From a virus, in the IMG/VR virus record IMGVR_UViG_3300030002_000005, positions 18,066 through 82,065 of that record: a stretch of 64,000 bases of DNA, one strand, 5' to 3'. The position numbers and the translations under genes are program-made. The stretch's first letter is position 1; each line of letters starts with the position of its first letter. Below are positions 35,742 to 44,367 of this stretch, in pieces. The notes beneath the pieces are model-generated. The model saw only the letters and a program-made list of their open reading frames with translations, searched no databases and was not told the origin of the DNA.

Positions 35742-36627
35742 AATTTGTAACAATATTCTTTTGTAAAATACTATCGAAGTCGAATTTTTCGATATCAGTT
35801 AAAATTGTTTCGAGTAAAGGCGGCGTGTTAGAGTATCCATGTTTATGCGACAACAATGCTTTTCTAAACATATTTAAAACGTAAACAATAATGTCCCCAC
35901 GACCTATTGGGTGACCATTTTCAAAGATATTTATCCTGTCCTGTGGCGTAAGTATTGTCGATTTAAAATTAGGATTACCATTATGCGATAGTAGTGCTAT
36001 TTTATCTGAAACAAGGATTGAGTTACTATAATAATCTGAGCTATTAATAATGGGTTCAAATGTCATTGTTAATGACGATGGATTTTTTGTATTAAGCGTA
36101 TTAATATCGCCATTCATATGCTTGCCAGCACGAATAATAACCTGATTCTTTTTTAAAATTATATCGGTATTCACTCTACCAATAATGCCGACATCATCAA
36201 TCTCTGGAAATACACCAGTAGTGTTCGGATTTGTTTTCACCGATTTTAAAGGCTGAACTGCACCCATCTCAGTTGTTGATAATGCTGTATAAACTGAATC
36301 GAACTCAATCTTCTGGGGTTGTGAAATCACGCTACCCATCCAAAATCTATTTCTGTTAGGGTATTTAGTATCCATTATAAATACACGCACTACTTCGCCC
36401 ACTTTAGGGTAAATGTGATAATATTTTGGAAGCATTGGGCTACAATAAGGCAAATCATTCTCGTCCTTCTTATTATCAAGTTCCAATATCTTTACCCTTA
36501 TTCTTCCGCCATCGGTAGAATCGGTTATAGATATAACCTCGCCATAATATATGGTTCGAGTGGTGTTACCACCAGTGCTTTCGCTTTCAAATATCCTGTG
36601 CGTTTGTAATGTTTTTCTATCGTACAT
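35740..36627 (-). CDS. Baseplate spike protein with OB-fold (gp5/gpV-like)
   Basis: Predicted central hub/spike component at the tail tip. Residues about 25-110 look like the OB domain of gp5, gpV and VgrG: YYGEVISITDSTDGGRIRVK, then SPMLPKYYHIYPKVGEVVRV and a strand ending NRFWMGSVIS. The rest is beta-rich with a helical C terminus (VYVLNMFRKALLSHKHGY). There is no lysozyme domain as in T4 gp5; that activity appears to have moved to the hub protein at 7075-12150. It is the last gene of a leftward baseplate operon. Confidence 0.78.
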   Translation of the reverse strand: MYDRKTLQTHRIFESESTGGNTTRTIYYGEVISITDSTDGGRIRVKILELDNKKDENDLPYCSPMLPKYYHIYPKVGEVVRVFIMDTKYPNRNRFWMGSVISQPQKIEFDSVYTALSTTEMGAVQPLKSVKTNPNTTGVFPEIDDVGIIGRVNTDIILKKNQVIIRAGKHMNGDINTLNTKNPSSLTMTFEPIINSSDYYSNSILVSDKIALLSHNGNPNFKSTILTPQDRINIFENGHPIGRGDIIVYVLNMFRKALLSHKHGYSNTPPLLETILTDIEKFDFDSILQKNIVTN

Positions 36628-36628
36628 T

Positions 36629-36847
36629 TTATTCTATTAATTTTCGGTTATCAAGTTCTTCAATCAATTCGATATACTTCTTTTCAAGTTCTCTTATGTA
36701 ATCCAGCTTCTCATTAATAAGTGCCGTTGTATCGTCAATTATGTGTGTTAAATCAATGACATTGTCTTTCAGATTATCATGGGACACTTTTACAATGTTA
36801 ATCTCATGCAATAATTCAGTTGGCGTAAATTCTTTTATATCTGTCAT
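36629..36847 (-). CDS. Small coiled-coil protein
   Basis: 72 residues, almost entirely one amphipathic helix (LINEKLDYIRELEKKYIELIEE cut short here: the key heptads lie at residues 45-68). Starts 2 nt after the upstream gene and ends 1 nt before the spike gene. No family recognised; a small assembly or baseplate factor is likely from the operon. Confidence 0.7.
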   Translation of the reverse strand: MTDIKEFTPTELLHEINIVKVSHDNLKDNVIDLTHIIDDTTALINEKLDYIRELEKKYIELIEELDNRKLIE

Positions 36848-36849
36848 GC

Positions 36850-37239
36850 TTATAATATTATTCCTTTACCACCTGATAAATTTGTTGTTGACCCAAGTAC
36901 TGTTACAGGGCCTGATGGTGACGTTCCAGCTGCTTGCACCAAAATTCCTGGGGGTATGGCTACCAGTATGATAGCCTCCTCTTGCAATGCTCTAATTATC
37001 TCTTCAACACGAATTCTTTCCATGATTTCATCAGGTGCGACTTCGCCTGTTGATAATACTCCAACAGACAGACCTGCCTCACTTTTCCTAGCAATAATTC
37101 TCGATGCTATTTTTATTGGCGATAAACCCGATCTATTAGCAACGCCTGTAAGTATTAGTGGCGTTGGAATAGTTGGAGCTGAACTCACATTTATGTTTAA
37201 CAGTTTGGATATGTAGTCCATTAAAGATTCTATGCTCAT
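36850..37239 (-). CDS. Hypothetical baseplate-operon protein
   Basis: 129 residues with an Ala/Ile-rich middle and a Gly/Ser/Thr-rich end (TVLGSTTNLSGGKGIIL) that looks like extended beta structure. It overlaps the upstream gene by 4 nt (ATGA). Function unknown; its place between the large operon protein and the spike suggests a virion tip role. Confidence 0.7.
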   Translation of the reverse strand: MSIESLMDYISKLLNINVSSAPTIPTPLILTGVANRSGLSPIKIASRIIARKSEAGLSVGVLSTGEVAPDEIMERIRVEEIIRALQEEAIILVAIPPGILVQAAGTSPSGPVTVLGSTTNLSGGKGIIL

Positions 37240-38549
37240 ATTTTTACTAATTTTGTTGGTATAAGACTCTGAATAATTCTTTTAACCTGATTTGTCTTTT
37301 CCTTAACGAGCTTTTGTATTATTGGCGATAATAACTTAGATAACTCTGAAACCACTATAGCCAAAATATAATCAACCATCATATTAACAAATACAGGTGC
37401 TAAGCATTTAATGAATTGTTTTGCATCGCCGACCTCCTCAAGAATTGTTGTGCTTGGGCTTGGCTGATTTCCAGATGTTAATGTTCCCATAATTGCCCTA
37501 AGCGTAACTATTTGAGGCGACATAACTAAAGCGTTTATGATTTTCTCTTTAATCATATTAATAATCCTAGCGAAATATCCATCTCTTGCGGCGGCAGAAT
37601 TCTCGTCAATAATAGCTATTGTATCTGGATTCTCACCATTGGTAATACAGGATTCAACGGCATTGCCAACAAGAGTAGGATCATTGGATGATGATATTGT
37701 TGTAGTTGCGCCAGAGAAAAATTCTGGCGTTAAACTGTTATAGATATATCCGCATCCTAAATTATACTCAACAGTACCATTTTTTAAAGCATTTGCTGCA
37801 TCAATGATATCATTCAGATTTAACGGATTGTTATCATCGTCGAGCATATTGTTTATGGTTTCCTGTAATTTAAGCTCGTTTATAATCTGATCTATGCTCT
37901 TATCCTCTGTCTTAGCCATAGTGCCAAAAATGGCATCCAAAATGTTCGTAACAACCTCTTTTTTATTTATGATAGCGGCTGCATCAATATAATCTGAAAA
38001 CCATTTACCTATACTAAAATTTTCAGTAGCCGTAGTCGGTTTAAAGGTTAATGATTGCGTCACCTGATCAAAACTCATTGACAAACCACAGTATTCTTGT
38101 GGCACTTGATTTAAATAAGCTGACCGTACCTTTGTATCAAAATCTGGAATAACATTATTAAATTTAAGGTCTTCCGAAATAGTCCCAGATTTGATCTTAA
38201 ACTTAGACTGCGAATCAATGCTTTTAATAGGCACTTGGATTCCATTCTTAAAAGACGCAGGTATCTGATCGCCGCTGTTACCCTGTGTAAACTGTTTTTT
38301 CAAAGGTTCTTTCATTTCAGATTCTACCTTTGTAAAAAAGTCTGTTAAAAGTCCGCCGATCATTTCCTTTAACAAAGCACCGCCAACGACCTGTTTTAAC
38401 ACATCGAGCAAAAATGCTATCTCGTCATTGGATTTAGTCTTTACGGATTTATAAGTACTTTTCAATTTAGTAATTTCCTTTTCATCATGTAAAGAAGACA
38501 ATGACCCAATTGTAGCAAATATACTTTGTTTTCTCTCGCTAATACTCAT
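37236..38549 (-). CDS. Putative baseplate structural protein
   Basis: 437 residues. The N-terminal third is helical and charged, the middle carries strands and Ser/Thr-rich loops, and the C-terminal about 110 residues are long hydrophobic helices (MMVDYILAIVVSELSKLLSP) that could be membrane-interacting or a buried bundle. It belongs to the leftward operon ending in the spike gene. I do not recognise the family. Confidence 0.72.
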   Translation of the reverse strand: MSISERKQSIFATIGSLSSLHDEKEITKLKSTYKSVKTKSNDEIAFLLDVLKQVVGGALLKEMIGGLLTDFFTKVESEMKEPLKKQFTQGNSGDQIPASFKNGIQVPIKSIDSQSKFKIKSGTISEDLKFNNVIPDFDTKVRSAYLNQVPQEYCGLSMSFDQVTQSLTFKPTTATENFSIGKWFSDYIDAAAIINKKEVVTNILDAIFGTMAKTEDKSIDQIINELKLQETINNMLDDDNNPLNLNDIIDAANALKNGTVEYNLGCGYIYNSLTPEFFSGATTTISSSNDPTLVGNAVESCITNGENPDTIAIIDENSAAARDGYFARIINMIKEKIINALVMSPQIVTLRAIMGTLTSGNQPSPSTTILEEVGDAKQFIKCLAPVFVNMMVDYILAIVVSELSKLLSPIIQKLVKEKTNQVKRIIQSLIPTKLVKI

Positions 38550-38551
38550 AT

Positions 38552-38926
38552 TTACTGCGTCTTTTCTTTTTCTTTATCCATTTCGTCATGAACCATGTCA
38601 ATTAAAGCCTGTCTGCTATCGCTGCTAATGTCATCAGCCTTTTCGTCATCGCCGTTAGTCTTTGTCTTAGAGTCATATACAACTTCTTTAAGATATTTTA
38701 ACATTAACAATTTCTGGTCAGCATTTTTGGCTTCTGCTGCAATAAGCTTGATAAGCTGATCGCCGATAGCGGCAACTTCGCCAGTTTCTTTAATCTTTAC
38801 TTCCCATTTATTAAACAGACGTATAGCTTTTTGCTTGATATTGAGCGAATCGTCATAAATTTCCTGTAGAAGATCGTTCATACTTTCTTCATCGAATCTC
38901 AATCTTTTTCTTGCTGGTCTTGGCAT
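38552..38926 (-). CDS. Small helical protein, possible small terminase
   Basis: 124 residues with a basic start (PRPARKRLRFDEESM), a central long helix containing IKLIAAEAKNADQKLLMLKYL, and an acidic tail. The basic head, helical hairpin and charged tail, and the AKNAD motif that also occurs in T4 gp16, make a small terminase subunit a candidate. It is expressed from a late box but sits with baseplate genes rather than beside the large terminase. This call is tentative. Confidence 0.65.
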   Translation of the reverse strand: MPRPARKRLRFDEESMNDLLQEIYDDSLNIKQKAIRLFNKWEVKIKETGEVAAIGDQLIKLIAAEAKNADQKLLMLKYLKEVVYDSKTKTNGDDEKADDISSDSRQALIDMVHDEMDKEKEKTQ

Positions 38927-38941
38927 ATTATAGTTTTTACA

Positions 38942-38949
38942 TATAAATA
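38942..38949 (-). promoter_or_regulatory. Late promoter box for baseplate operon
   Basis: TATTTATA on the minus strand, 16 nt before ATG 38926. It drives five tightly packed leftward genes down to 35740. Confidence 0.62.
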
Positions 38950-38963
38950 CTAAAAAATATGAT

Positions 38964-39710
38964 TTATTGGAAAAAGCTCTGTTTCTTCATGTAGTATAAA
39001 TCCTTGAAAGGCTTAATAGCCACACGAATTTCCTTTGTTGACAGATTTGTTATTTCCTTTAGATATAGCAAAATCTTATTCTTTGCAAAAATATTGCTAA
39101 CCTTTTTATTATACTTACCATCGGGGCTATCTTCTTTGAACAGTAATTCCCAATTTTTAAGAATGTTTATAATGGCATCGCCAACGACAAGTTCATTTTT
39201 CTTAATAGTTGGCTGAGATATTTTATCATTAATCTCATCTATAATAGATTGAATTAATTTATCAAGTATGTCAACGCTGTTTTCGCCATCAAGTTCATAT
39301 GCATACGAAGAATTATTATCGAAATCATCGGTATAATCCTCATAAGATAAGTTAGTCTTCTTTTCGGTGTAGCTTTTTCTACCATGATCCTTATAATAGT
39401 TACGAACAATTGTTTGACAATAACTGAAAGCTTTGGTCTTGTTACCAGATTTTGTAATTGTATCTGGTTTATACTTAACCATTTGCTCAATAAGATGACT
39501 CAAAGCATTGGATTCAACCTCTGCAATGTCGTAGCATCCGATATAAATCGGATATTTTCGTAATATTGATTGTATCATTTTACGAAATGGTACAATCAAT
39601 ATTTCATTATAAATTTTGTTTTTAACTTCGGCGGAATCTGTCGCAATATAGTCGATTATGGCTTGTTCCTCTTTTTCGGCAAAGTATAACTCATATTTCT
39701 TTTTTTTCAT
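38964..39710 (-). CDS. Late-transcription sigma factor (gp55-like)
   Basis: Divergent sigma-70-type factor expected to direct host RNA polymerase to late promoters. The central part has a region 2-like pattern: SHLIEQMVKYKPDTITKS followed by KAFSYCQTIVRNYYKDHGRK (about residues 90-125), an arrangement seen in T4 gp55-type proteins (a motif for -10 recognition and polymerase binding). The C-terminal part has a second helical domain ending in STKEIRVAIKPFKDL, which may be a small helix-turn-helix absent from T4 gp55 (185 aa; this one 248). It is the last gene of the leftward PhoH operon and lies just upstream of a late box. Confidence 0.68.
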   Translation of the reverse strand: MKKKKYELYFAEKEEQAIIDYIATDSAEVKNKIYNEILIVPFRKMIQSILRKYPIYIGCYDIAEVESNALSHLIEQMVKYKPDTITKSGNKTKAFSYCQTIVRNYYKDHGRKSYTEKKTNLSYEDYTDDFDNNSSYAYELDGENSVDILDKLIQSIIDEINDKISQPTIKKNELVVGDAIINILKNWELLFKEDSPDGKYNKKVSNIFAKNKILLYLKEITNLSTKEIRVAIKPFKDLYYMKKQSFFQ

Positions 39711-39724
39711 TTAAATATTCGTTT

Positions 39725-40525
39725 TTAACTAATGCTAGATAGATTTAACTCTCTATCTTTATTGAAGAAGTACTCCTTCATTGCAATGTCGAACCAAAAC
39801 TTACGTTCCAGTTTTGGCATTGTTTTAGAATATACTTCGAACATGCTGTCTGGGCGATCTACCAAATGCTTGTAGATGATCTTTGGAATGATGAAAGCCT
39901 TGCTGTTATTATTCAATGACCTTAGCAAGTATTCAAACATAAATGTTAACTTTATATTAACTTTATATCCACCATTCTTTACAAAGTCTGATTTTTTAAT
40001 CACAGCACCCGAAAGCTTGAAGTCTGAATAAGATTTAACGGTTTCAACGCTAAGATACCCAAGGTTTTCAATGTCGCCTGCGAAATGCTGCGACCAAGCA
40101 ATTTCGTTCGAAATTTTTACTGGTTTGTTTTCAGTATCAACTTCAAGCATCATTAGAATGAAAATATCTACAAGCGGATAAGCTGCTGCGTACTGTGTAG
40201 CGTTTTTCACGTATGTTTTGCCTAGTTCATCATCAAATTCTAAAACTGAAAAATATTCAGTATCAATTTCATTTACAGCCCAATTGATTTGTGACTGATA
40301 GTCGGCAGCTGCATCTGTAGTCGTTATAAATTTTACAACGTTTTCAAGATTTAGCTCTTTCACAAAGAATATTACCTGTGCGGCTTTTGGTGGAAATACC
40401 ACTACTAACTGTGGCTTATCAGGAGCATTGTCCTGATCTGCAACAGATTTAATCGCCTTAGCTAGATATTCTTTAACAGTGTCATTGAATTCTGATACTG
40501 GAATTATTATACTTAATTGTGTCAT
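39725..40525 (-). CDS. Family 2-like glycosyltransferase
   Basis: 266 residues, GT-A fold. It opens with LSIIIPVSEFNDTVKEYL, the standard GT2 start. The metal-binding acidic motif appears as VLEFDDELG near residue 98, and a later LSGAVIKKSDFVKNGGY matches the acceptor-side segment of GT2 enzymes. It lies between the sigma factor and a GT-B gene in one operon. Substrate unknown: modified phage DNA, virion glycosylation or host surface glycans are all possible. Confidence 0.8.
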   Translation of the reverse strand: MTQLSIIIPVSEFNDTVKEYLAKAIKSVADQDNAPDKPQLVVVFPPKAAQVIFFVKELNLENVVKFITTTDAAADYQSQINWAVNEIDTEYFSVLEFDDELGKTYVKNATQYAAAYPLVDIFILMMLEVDTENKPVKISNEIAWSQHFAGDIENLGYLSVETVKSYSDFKLSGAVIKKSDFVKNGGYKVNIKLTFMFEYLLRSLNNNSKAFIIPKIIYKHLVDRPDSMFEVYSKTMPKLERKFWFDIAMKEYFFNKDRELNLSSIS

Positions 40526-40531
40526 TTTCTA

Positions 40532-41626
40532 TTAATTGTTTAATGCATTTTTCAAAAAGCTTATTCTTTCTTCAACATATTTAGAGTAAATCTCTGTAAG
40601 CTGTTTTTCAGATTTATCCATTGTATATCTGTCGGCAATTGCTGACATTGTTTCATAGATTTGATCTGGAATACTGTCATCGATGAATTTAGTTAATAAA
40701 TCGCCGATCATAACAGGAATATCATAAATATTGCTGGTATACATGCCTGCCTCAACATATTTCTTGCTGGCGTCTTGCAAATATTCTGGCTCAATGTCTG
40801 GGACAATAAAGATCGGAATTACACCACTTTTCATACACTCAATTGGGAATGTTCCGAAAGATGCTATTCTATCAATCCACACAGCCGCAAAGTTATTTCT
40901 AAGTCTTTCGGCGAAGTCAATTCTATCCAATTGTGTCGGCGGTTTAGTGTTCGTTAGCAATGGATCAAATGTCACCCATTTCAAATGAGGATACTTACTG
41001 AAAAATAGTTTAATAACCTTTGAAATGTCATTACTATTTCTGCCTACGATAGAGATAACTGGTTTCTGAGGCATTTCAGATGGCTTGAAGTAGTCTGGAA
41101 TACCAATATCATATGTTTCCACTTTATACTTTTCACCATAAAATGTGTTAAGCATTGTTCTAAGTGTTTCAGATGTTGTAATAACATCATTAATACCGAA
41201 CAATTCGAAGTCAGTGCCTGGAATTAAGCCATTTAACATGTAATCAAAAGACTGTAACAAACATATTTTCTTACATGGTAAGTTCTTTGTTTGTTCCATA
41301 ATATTCGTAAACACCTCTGGAATGATCATAAAGTCATCTGGCGATACATTTATTTTTGAATCAGTAATTAATACATGTTTAATGTCTGTCAATGATGGTT
41401 CAATCCACTCAGGAGCTTTCAGATCAGAACTTTCGGTCATCATTGTGACGTTATATCCCATATTCTTTAAAACATTTGCATGTGTATATAGCTCATATAC
41501 TGATGCGGAAGGGCCTGCAGAGTCTGGAACACAGAATATGAACTTAGATTCCTTTGCTTCCAATCTTGCGACTGCTTTTGTTAAAACAGTGATCTTTTCT
41601 TTGTTTAAATCGTTATTTTCTAGCAT
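40532..41626 (-). CDS. GT-B glycosyltransferase (GT4-like)
   Basis: 364 residues in two Rossmann-like halves. The N-terminal half has FIFCVPDSAGPSASVYELY and a following helix, as in GT4 acceptor domains. The C-terminal half has VISIVGRNSNDISKVIKLF and IASFGTFPIECMKSGVIPIF, the nucleotide-sugar-binding signature (Glu then small residues then Pro). Co-encoded with a GT2 enzyme and a HAD-like protein. Confidence 0.82.
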   Translation of the reverse strand: MLENNDLNKEKITVLTKAVARLEAKESKFIFCVPDSAGPSASVYELYTHANVLKNMGYNVTMMTESSDLKAPEWIEPSLTDIKHVLITDSKINVSPDDFMIIPEVFTNIMEQTKNLPCKKICLLQSFDYMLNGLIPGTDFELFGINDVITTSETLRTMLNTFYGEKYKVETYDIGIPDYFKPSEMPQKPVISIVGRNSNDISKVIKLFFSKYPHLKWVTFDPLLTNTKPPTQLDRIDFAERLRNNFAAVWIDRIASFGTFPIECMKSGVIPIFIVPDIEPEYLQDASKKYVEAGMYTSNIYDIPVMIGDLLTKFIDDSIPDQIYETMSAIADRYTMDKSEKQLTEIYSKYVEERISFLKNALNN

Positions 41627-41634
41627 TTTTGTAA

Positions 41635-42372
41635 TTATTCGATTGTTTTTGTGTATCCTATCATTTTTTCGAACTCGTCGTTATCGACCAATTCCACTAA
41701 TTGTAGGACTGATGTATATTGTTTACCATTTTCAACATTATATGGTCTATCAATTTTAATAATTGTTTTACCTTCTTGAAGCTTTGTATCAAGCAACTCT
41801 GGGTCTGTTGTAATTATAATATCAACGTCTTTAATAATATCTGTTGACTTCTCAACAAATTTATAATTACTAAAGCGTGACATTACCCTACTCAGGAAGA
41901 ATAATGTTGGCGGAATAGTGTGAACATTCTCTACGGAGAAAATTGTCACCTCAATATTCTTACCATATTTGTATAAGAAATTCTTAAGGTCTAAGTCAAG
42001 TCCTTTATACATAAACGGCGCAGAGCCAGATATTTCAAAGACATAATCAAGATGCATGAATTTATTATACACTTCAAGTCCAGTTTGATTAACTGTTTCA
42101 ACATTTGAAATGTATGCATCGACTGGCGCATCACCATTCTCGTCTGTAACGTAGCTTAGAGGGCTAATATCGTCAACAAATTTGTCCTTAAGTACTTTTA
42201 TTTGTTCGCTAACTGCTTCCCATTTATATGTGTTAAAATAGTCATATACATAGGGTATATTTGTTGGCACACCATCTGCGCCAAACTCATTGAAATAATA
42301 ACGATCAAACTGAAGCCATTTGGCTCGCAAGATTTCGTTAATATCGATTCCGATTTTTATTTTTTCTGTCAT
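41635..42372 (-). CDS. HAD-like protein
   Basis: 245 residues. Features of the HAD fold are a first strand with acidic residue (KIGIDINEILRAKW), a Ser-containing second motif (EVTIFSVENVHT) and a fourth motif-like VDIIITTDPELL. The usual second Asp of motif I (DxDx) is an Asn here, so catalytic activity is uncertain. It overlaps the PhoH gene by 4 nt and precedes two glycosyltransferases, suggesting a sugar-phosphate or nucleotide-sugar step; that is inference. Confidence 0.55.
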   Translation of the reverse strand: MTEKIKIGIDINEILRAKWLQFDRYYFNEFGADGVPTNIPYVYDYFNTYKWEAVSEQIKVLKDKFVDDISPLSYVTDENGDAPVDAYISNVETVNQTGLEVYNKFMHLDYVFEISGSAPFMYKGLDLDLKNFLYKYGKNIEVTIFSVENVHTIPPTLFFLSRVMSRFSNYKFVEKSTDIIKDVDIIITTDPELLDTKLQEGKTIIKIDRPYNVENGKQYTSVLQLVELVDNDEFEKMIGYTKTIE

Positions 42373-43145
42373 TTCTTATAATGTTCTTTAAATTTTGCCT
42401 CAATTTTTGCGATAATAGGATTTCTAACATTTACATCCGTCTCATTCATTTTTATTGTTCCAATTTCTTCAACGTCTTCAAATAAATTAATTAATACGTG
42501 TAAAGAGCTATCCTTTTTAAATTTTAGGTCAACCTGATCAACGTCTCCCAAGATAATCAATTTACAATTATTACCGACCCTTGTCATGGCGGTGTGTGCA
42601 TTATCAACTGTTACGTTTTGGCATTCATCCAATATGATGATACAGTCGTCTAATGTTGTTCCTCTCAAATAAGCTAGAGGTAATATTTTTATGTATCCTT
42701 TTTCAGATAGAATCTTAAATGTATTTTCGCTAACTAATTTAGCAATGTTAAAGTTAAAACTCCACATGAAAGGTTCCATTTTTTCTTCCATAGTACCTTT
42801 AAGATACCCGATTGATTCTTCCTTAAGCGGCGTCACGGATTTAATTAAATAAATCTTTTTATATGAATTGCCTCCTTTTTTTAACAGGTTGAGTGCGGCA
42901 GCTAGTGCCACATATGTTTTACCAGACCCTGCAAACCCAGAACAAATGGTAATCTCATTATTTTTGATAGACTCAAAAATTTTCTTCTGGCTATCATTCT
43001 TAGCAGAAACCTTTATATCGGTAGTTATAATCTTTCCGATCTCATTTTTCATAGTTGCTAAGTTCTTTTCAGCACCGTTAACAATATTAATAAATTCTTT
43101 TTCTTCGAGCTTAACAGCTTCAAGCTTTTTATTAGTTTTTCCCAT
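42369..43145 (-). CDS. phoH: PhoH-like ATPase
   Basis: P-loop ATPase widespread in large phages; thought to act on RNA or in stress responses, exact phage role unknown. Walker A GFAGSGKT (about residues 70-77), Walker B IIILDECQN (about 155), and the downstream sensor ILGDVDQVD are characteristic, as is YLRGTTLDD before Walker B. An N-terminal 45-residue helical extension precedes the ATPase. First gene of the operon that ends with the late sigma factor; I could not identify a convincing promoter in the 113-nt divergent gap. Confidence 0.93.
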   Translation of the reverse strand: MGKTNKKLEAVKLEEKEFINIVNGAEKNLATMKNEIGKIITTDIKVSAKNDSQKKIFESIKNNEITICSGFAGSGKTYVALAAALNLLKKGGNSYKKIYLIKSVTPLKEESIGYLKGTMEEKMEPFMWSFNFNIAKLVSENTFKILSEKGYIKILPLAYLRGTTLDDCIIILDECQNVTVDNAHTAMTRVGNNCKLIILGDVDQVDLKFKKDSSLHVLINLFEDVEEIGTIKMNETDVNVRNPIIAKIEAKFKEHYKK

Positions 43146-43214
43146 CTGAGATATTATTTTATTACATTATACAACTGAAAAGCAAAAATCTTGAATTCTT
43201 TTTAAAAAAAACAC

Positions 43215-43254
43215 TATTTATAATCAAAATAATAAAATATTATAAATATTTATA
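43215..43254 (+). promoter_or_regulatory. Late promoter boxes
   Basis: TATTTATA at 43215-43222, and a second at 43247-43254 only 4 nt before the ATG. The second is half of the palindrome TATAAATATTTATA, so the box also reads leftward from 43248 to 43241. The first is the more likely promoter for the rightward genes. Confidence 0.5.
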
Positions 43255-43258
43255 GAAA

Positions 43259-44128
43259 ATGGCAAAGGAAACAGGAGCACAAGCAATCAAGAATGCAATA
43301 CAAGGATACAATAAAAATGCTGGGGCACAGAGCACTGGCGTATCATCCATGACAACAGGCTATAATGACGTCATGAGCAAAGAAACTGACCCTGACCTAA
43401 TTACGGTATGTGAGATAGTTCAGTTACCATCAAAAGGTTTATTCTATGAAAATCATTTATCGGAAATTAGTATTGAATACATGACTTCTAAAGACGAAGA
43501 CCTTTTAACAACGCCATCGTTAATTGAAAATGGTACTGTTTTAGACTTATTGTTAAAAAAGAAAGTCAAAACGCCAAATGTAAACACGTTCGATCTATTG
43601 CAAGGTGATAGAAATGCTTTAATATTATTTTTAAGAACTACATCATATGGCGCAGATTATTCAGTTGTCGCCACAGACCCTAGAAATGGTCAAGCATTTA
43701 AAACAGTTGTTAATTTACTTAACCTGACATATAAGGAAGTAAAAGAAATACCAGACGCTAATGGTCATTTTACAGTGTTTATTCCTATGAGAAAAAAGAA
43801 TGTTGTTTTCAGAATATTAACATATGGTGAAGACGATAACATTTCTAAAAAAGCTGAGGCTATTAAATTGGCGTATAGCAAAACATATAGCTCATACAGC
43901 ACCATTAGGCTTAAAGCAAGTATTATCTCAATTGAAGGGAATACCGATCGTGGATACATTGATAAATTTGTTGATGCGATGCCTGCCTTAGATGCTTTCA
44001 CAATTCGTAAAAAAATTGTTGAAGTATCTCCAGATGTTGACCTTAGCTATACATTTACCACTGACGATGGATTTGAATTTAAGTCCAATTTAACGCTCGG
44101 TATAGATTTTTTTTTCCCAAACACCTAG
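43259..44128 (+). CDS. Tail assembly / baseplate hub chaperone (gp26/gp51-like), 0-frame product
   Basis: 289 residues. The region VQLPSKGLFYENHLSEISIE, then a long helix-rich part with LLLKKKVKTPN and ALILFLRTTSYGADYSV matches the T4 gp26/gp51 baseplate protein family: a Pro-Ser-x-Gly opening, a short helical repeat, then R-x-x-S-Y-G. It directly precedes the tape measure gene, the normal place for tail assembly chaperones. The reading ends at TAG 44126 immediately after a run of nine T, but the -1 frame stays open and completes a family-like C terminus, so a frameshifted longer form (348 aa) is probable. Confidence 0.82.
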   Translation: MAKETGAQAIKNAIQGYNKNAGAQSTGVSSMTTGYNDVMSKETDPDLITVCEIVQLPSKGLFYENHLSEISIEYMTSKDEDLLTTPSLIENGTVLDLLLKKKVKTPNVNTFDLLQGDRNALILFLRTTSYGADYSVVATDPRNGQAFKTVVNLLNLTYKEVKEIPDANGHFTVFIPMRKKNVVFRILTYGEDDNISKKAEAIKLAYSKTYSSYSTIRLKASIISIEGNTDRGYIDKFVDAMPALDAFTIRKKIVEVSPDVDLSYTFTTDDGFEFKSNLTLGIDFFFPNT

Positions 44129-44304
44129 CAGGTGATTATAAAAAAATGGTAAATGACGAAATCTACATTCTAACTAAACATGGCAGGTTTCAAGCTGATT
44201 ATGTGGAAGGTATACCAGTTTACAAAAGGAGATATTTCTTACATTTAATGCAAAAAGAAAACGAGGAAATGGAAAAGCAGCAAGAAGCTGCTAGACATAG
44301 ATAA
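44107..44304 (+). CDS. -1 frame extension of the tail assembly protein
   Basis: The -1 frame is open from the T-run to TAA 44302-44304 and encodes PKHLAGDYKKMVNDEIY and onward, with YVEGIPVYKRRYFLHLMQKE near its end. That resembles the Pro-x-x-(E/K)-R tail of gp26-type and chaperone proteins. The slippery T TTT TTC is at 44110-44116; five bases later CACCT (44122-44126), loop AGC, AGGTG (44130-44134) forms a hairpin. Independent initiation at ATG 44146 (52 aa) is an alternative. Confidence 0.72.
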   Translation, partial: FFFPKHLAGDYKKMVNDEIYILTKHGRFQADYVEGIPVYKRRYFLHLMQKENEEMEKQQEAARHR

Positions 44305-44309
44305 AAAAA

Positions 44310-44341
44310 GGGAACTAAGTTATTATAATTTAGTTCCTTTT
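44310..44341 (+). terminator. Terminator before tape measure gene
   Basis: GGAACTAA / TTAGTTCC with an 11-nt loop, followed by a T-run. Confidence 0.8.
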
Positions 44342-44342
44342 G

Positions 44343-44350
44343 TATTTATA
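44343..44350 (+). promoter_or_regulatory. Late promoter box for tape measure
   Basis: TATTTATA, 17 nt before ATG 44368, directly after the terminator. Confidence 0.6.
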
Positions 44351-44367
44351 TGAAATAGTAATGAATT

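Noticed and set aside
43241-43254. Palindromic TATAAATATTTATA as the PhoH operon promoter
   Set aside because: On the minus strand it is about 95 nt from the PhoH ATG, farther than any other late box; evidence insufficient.
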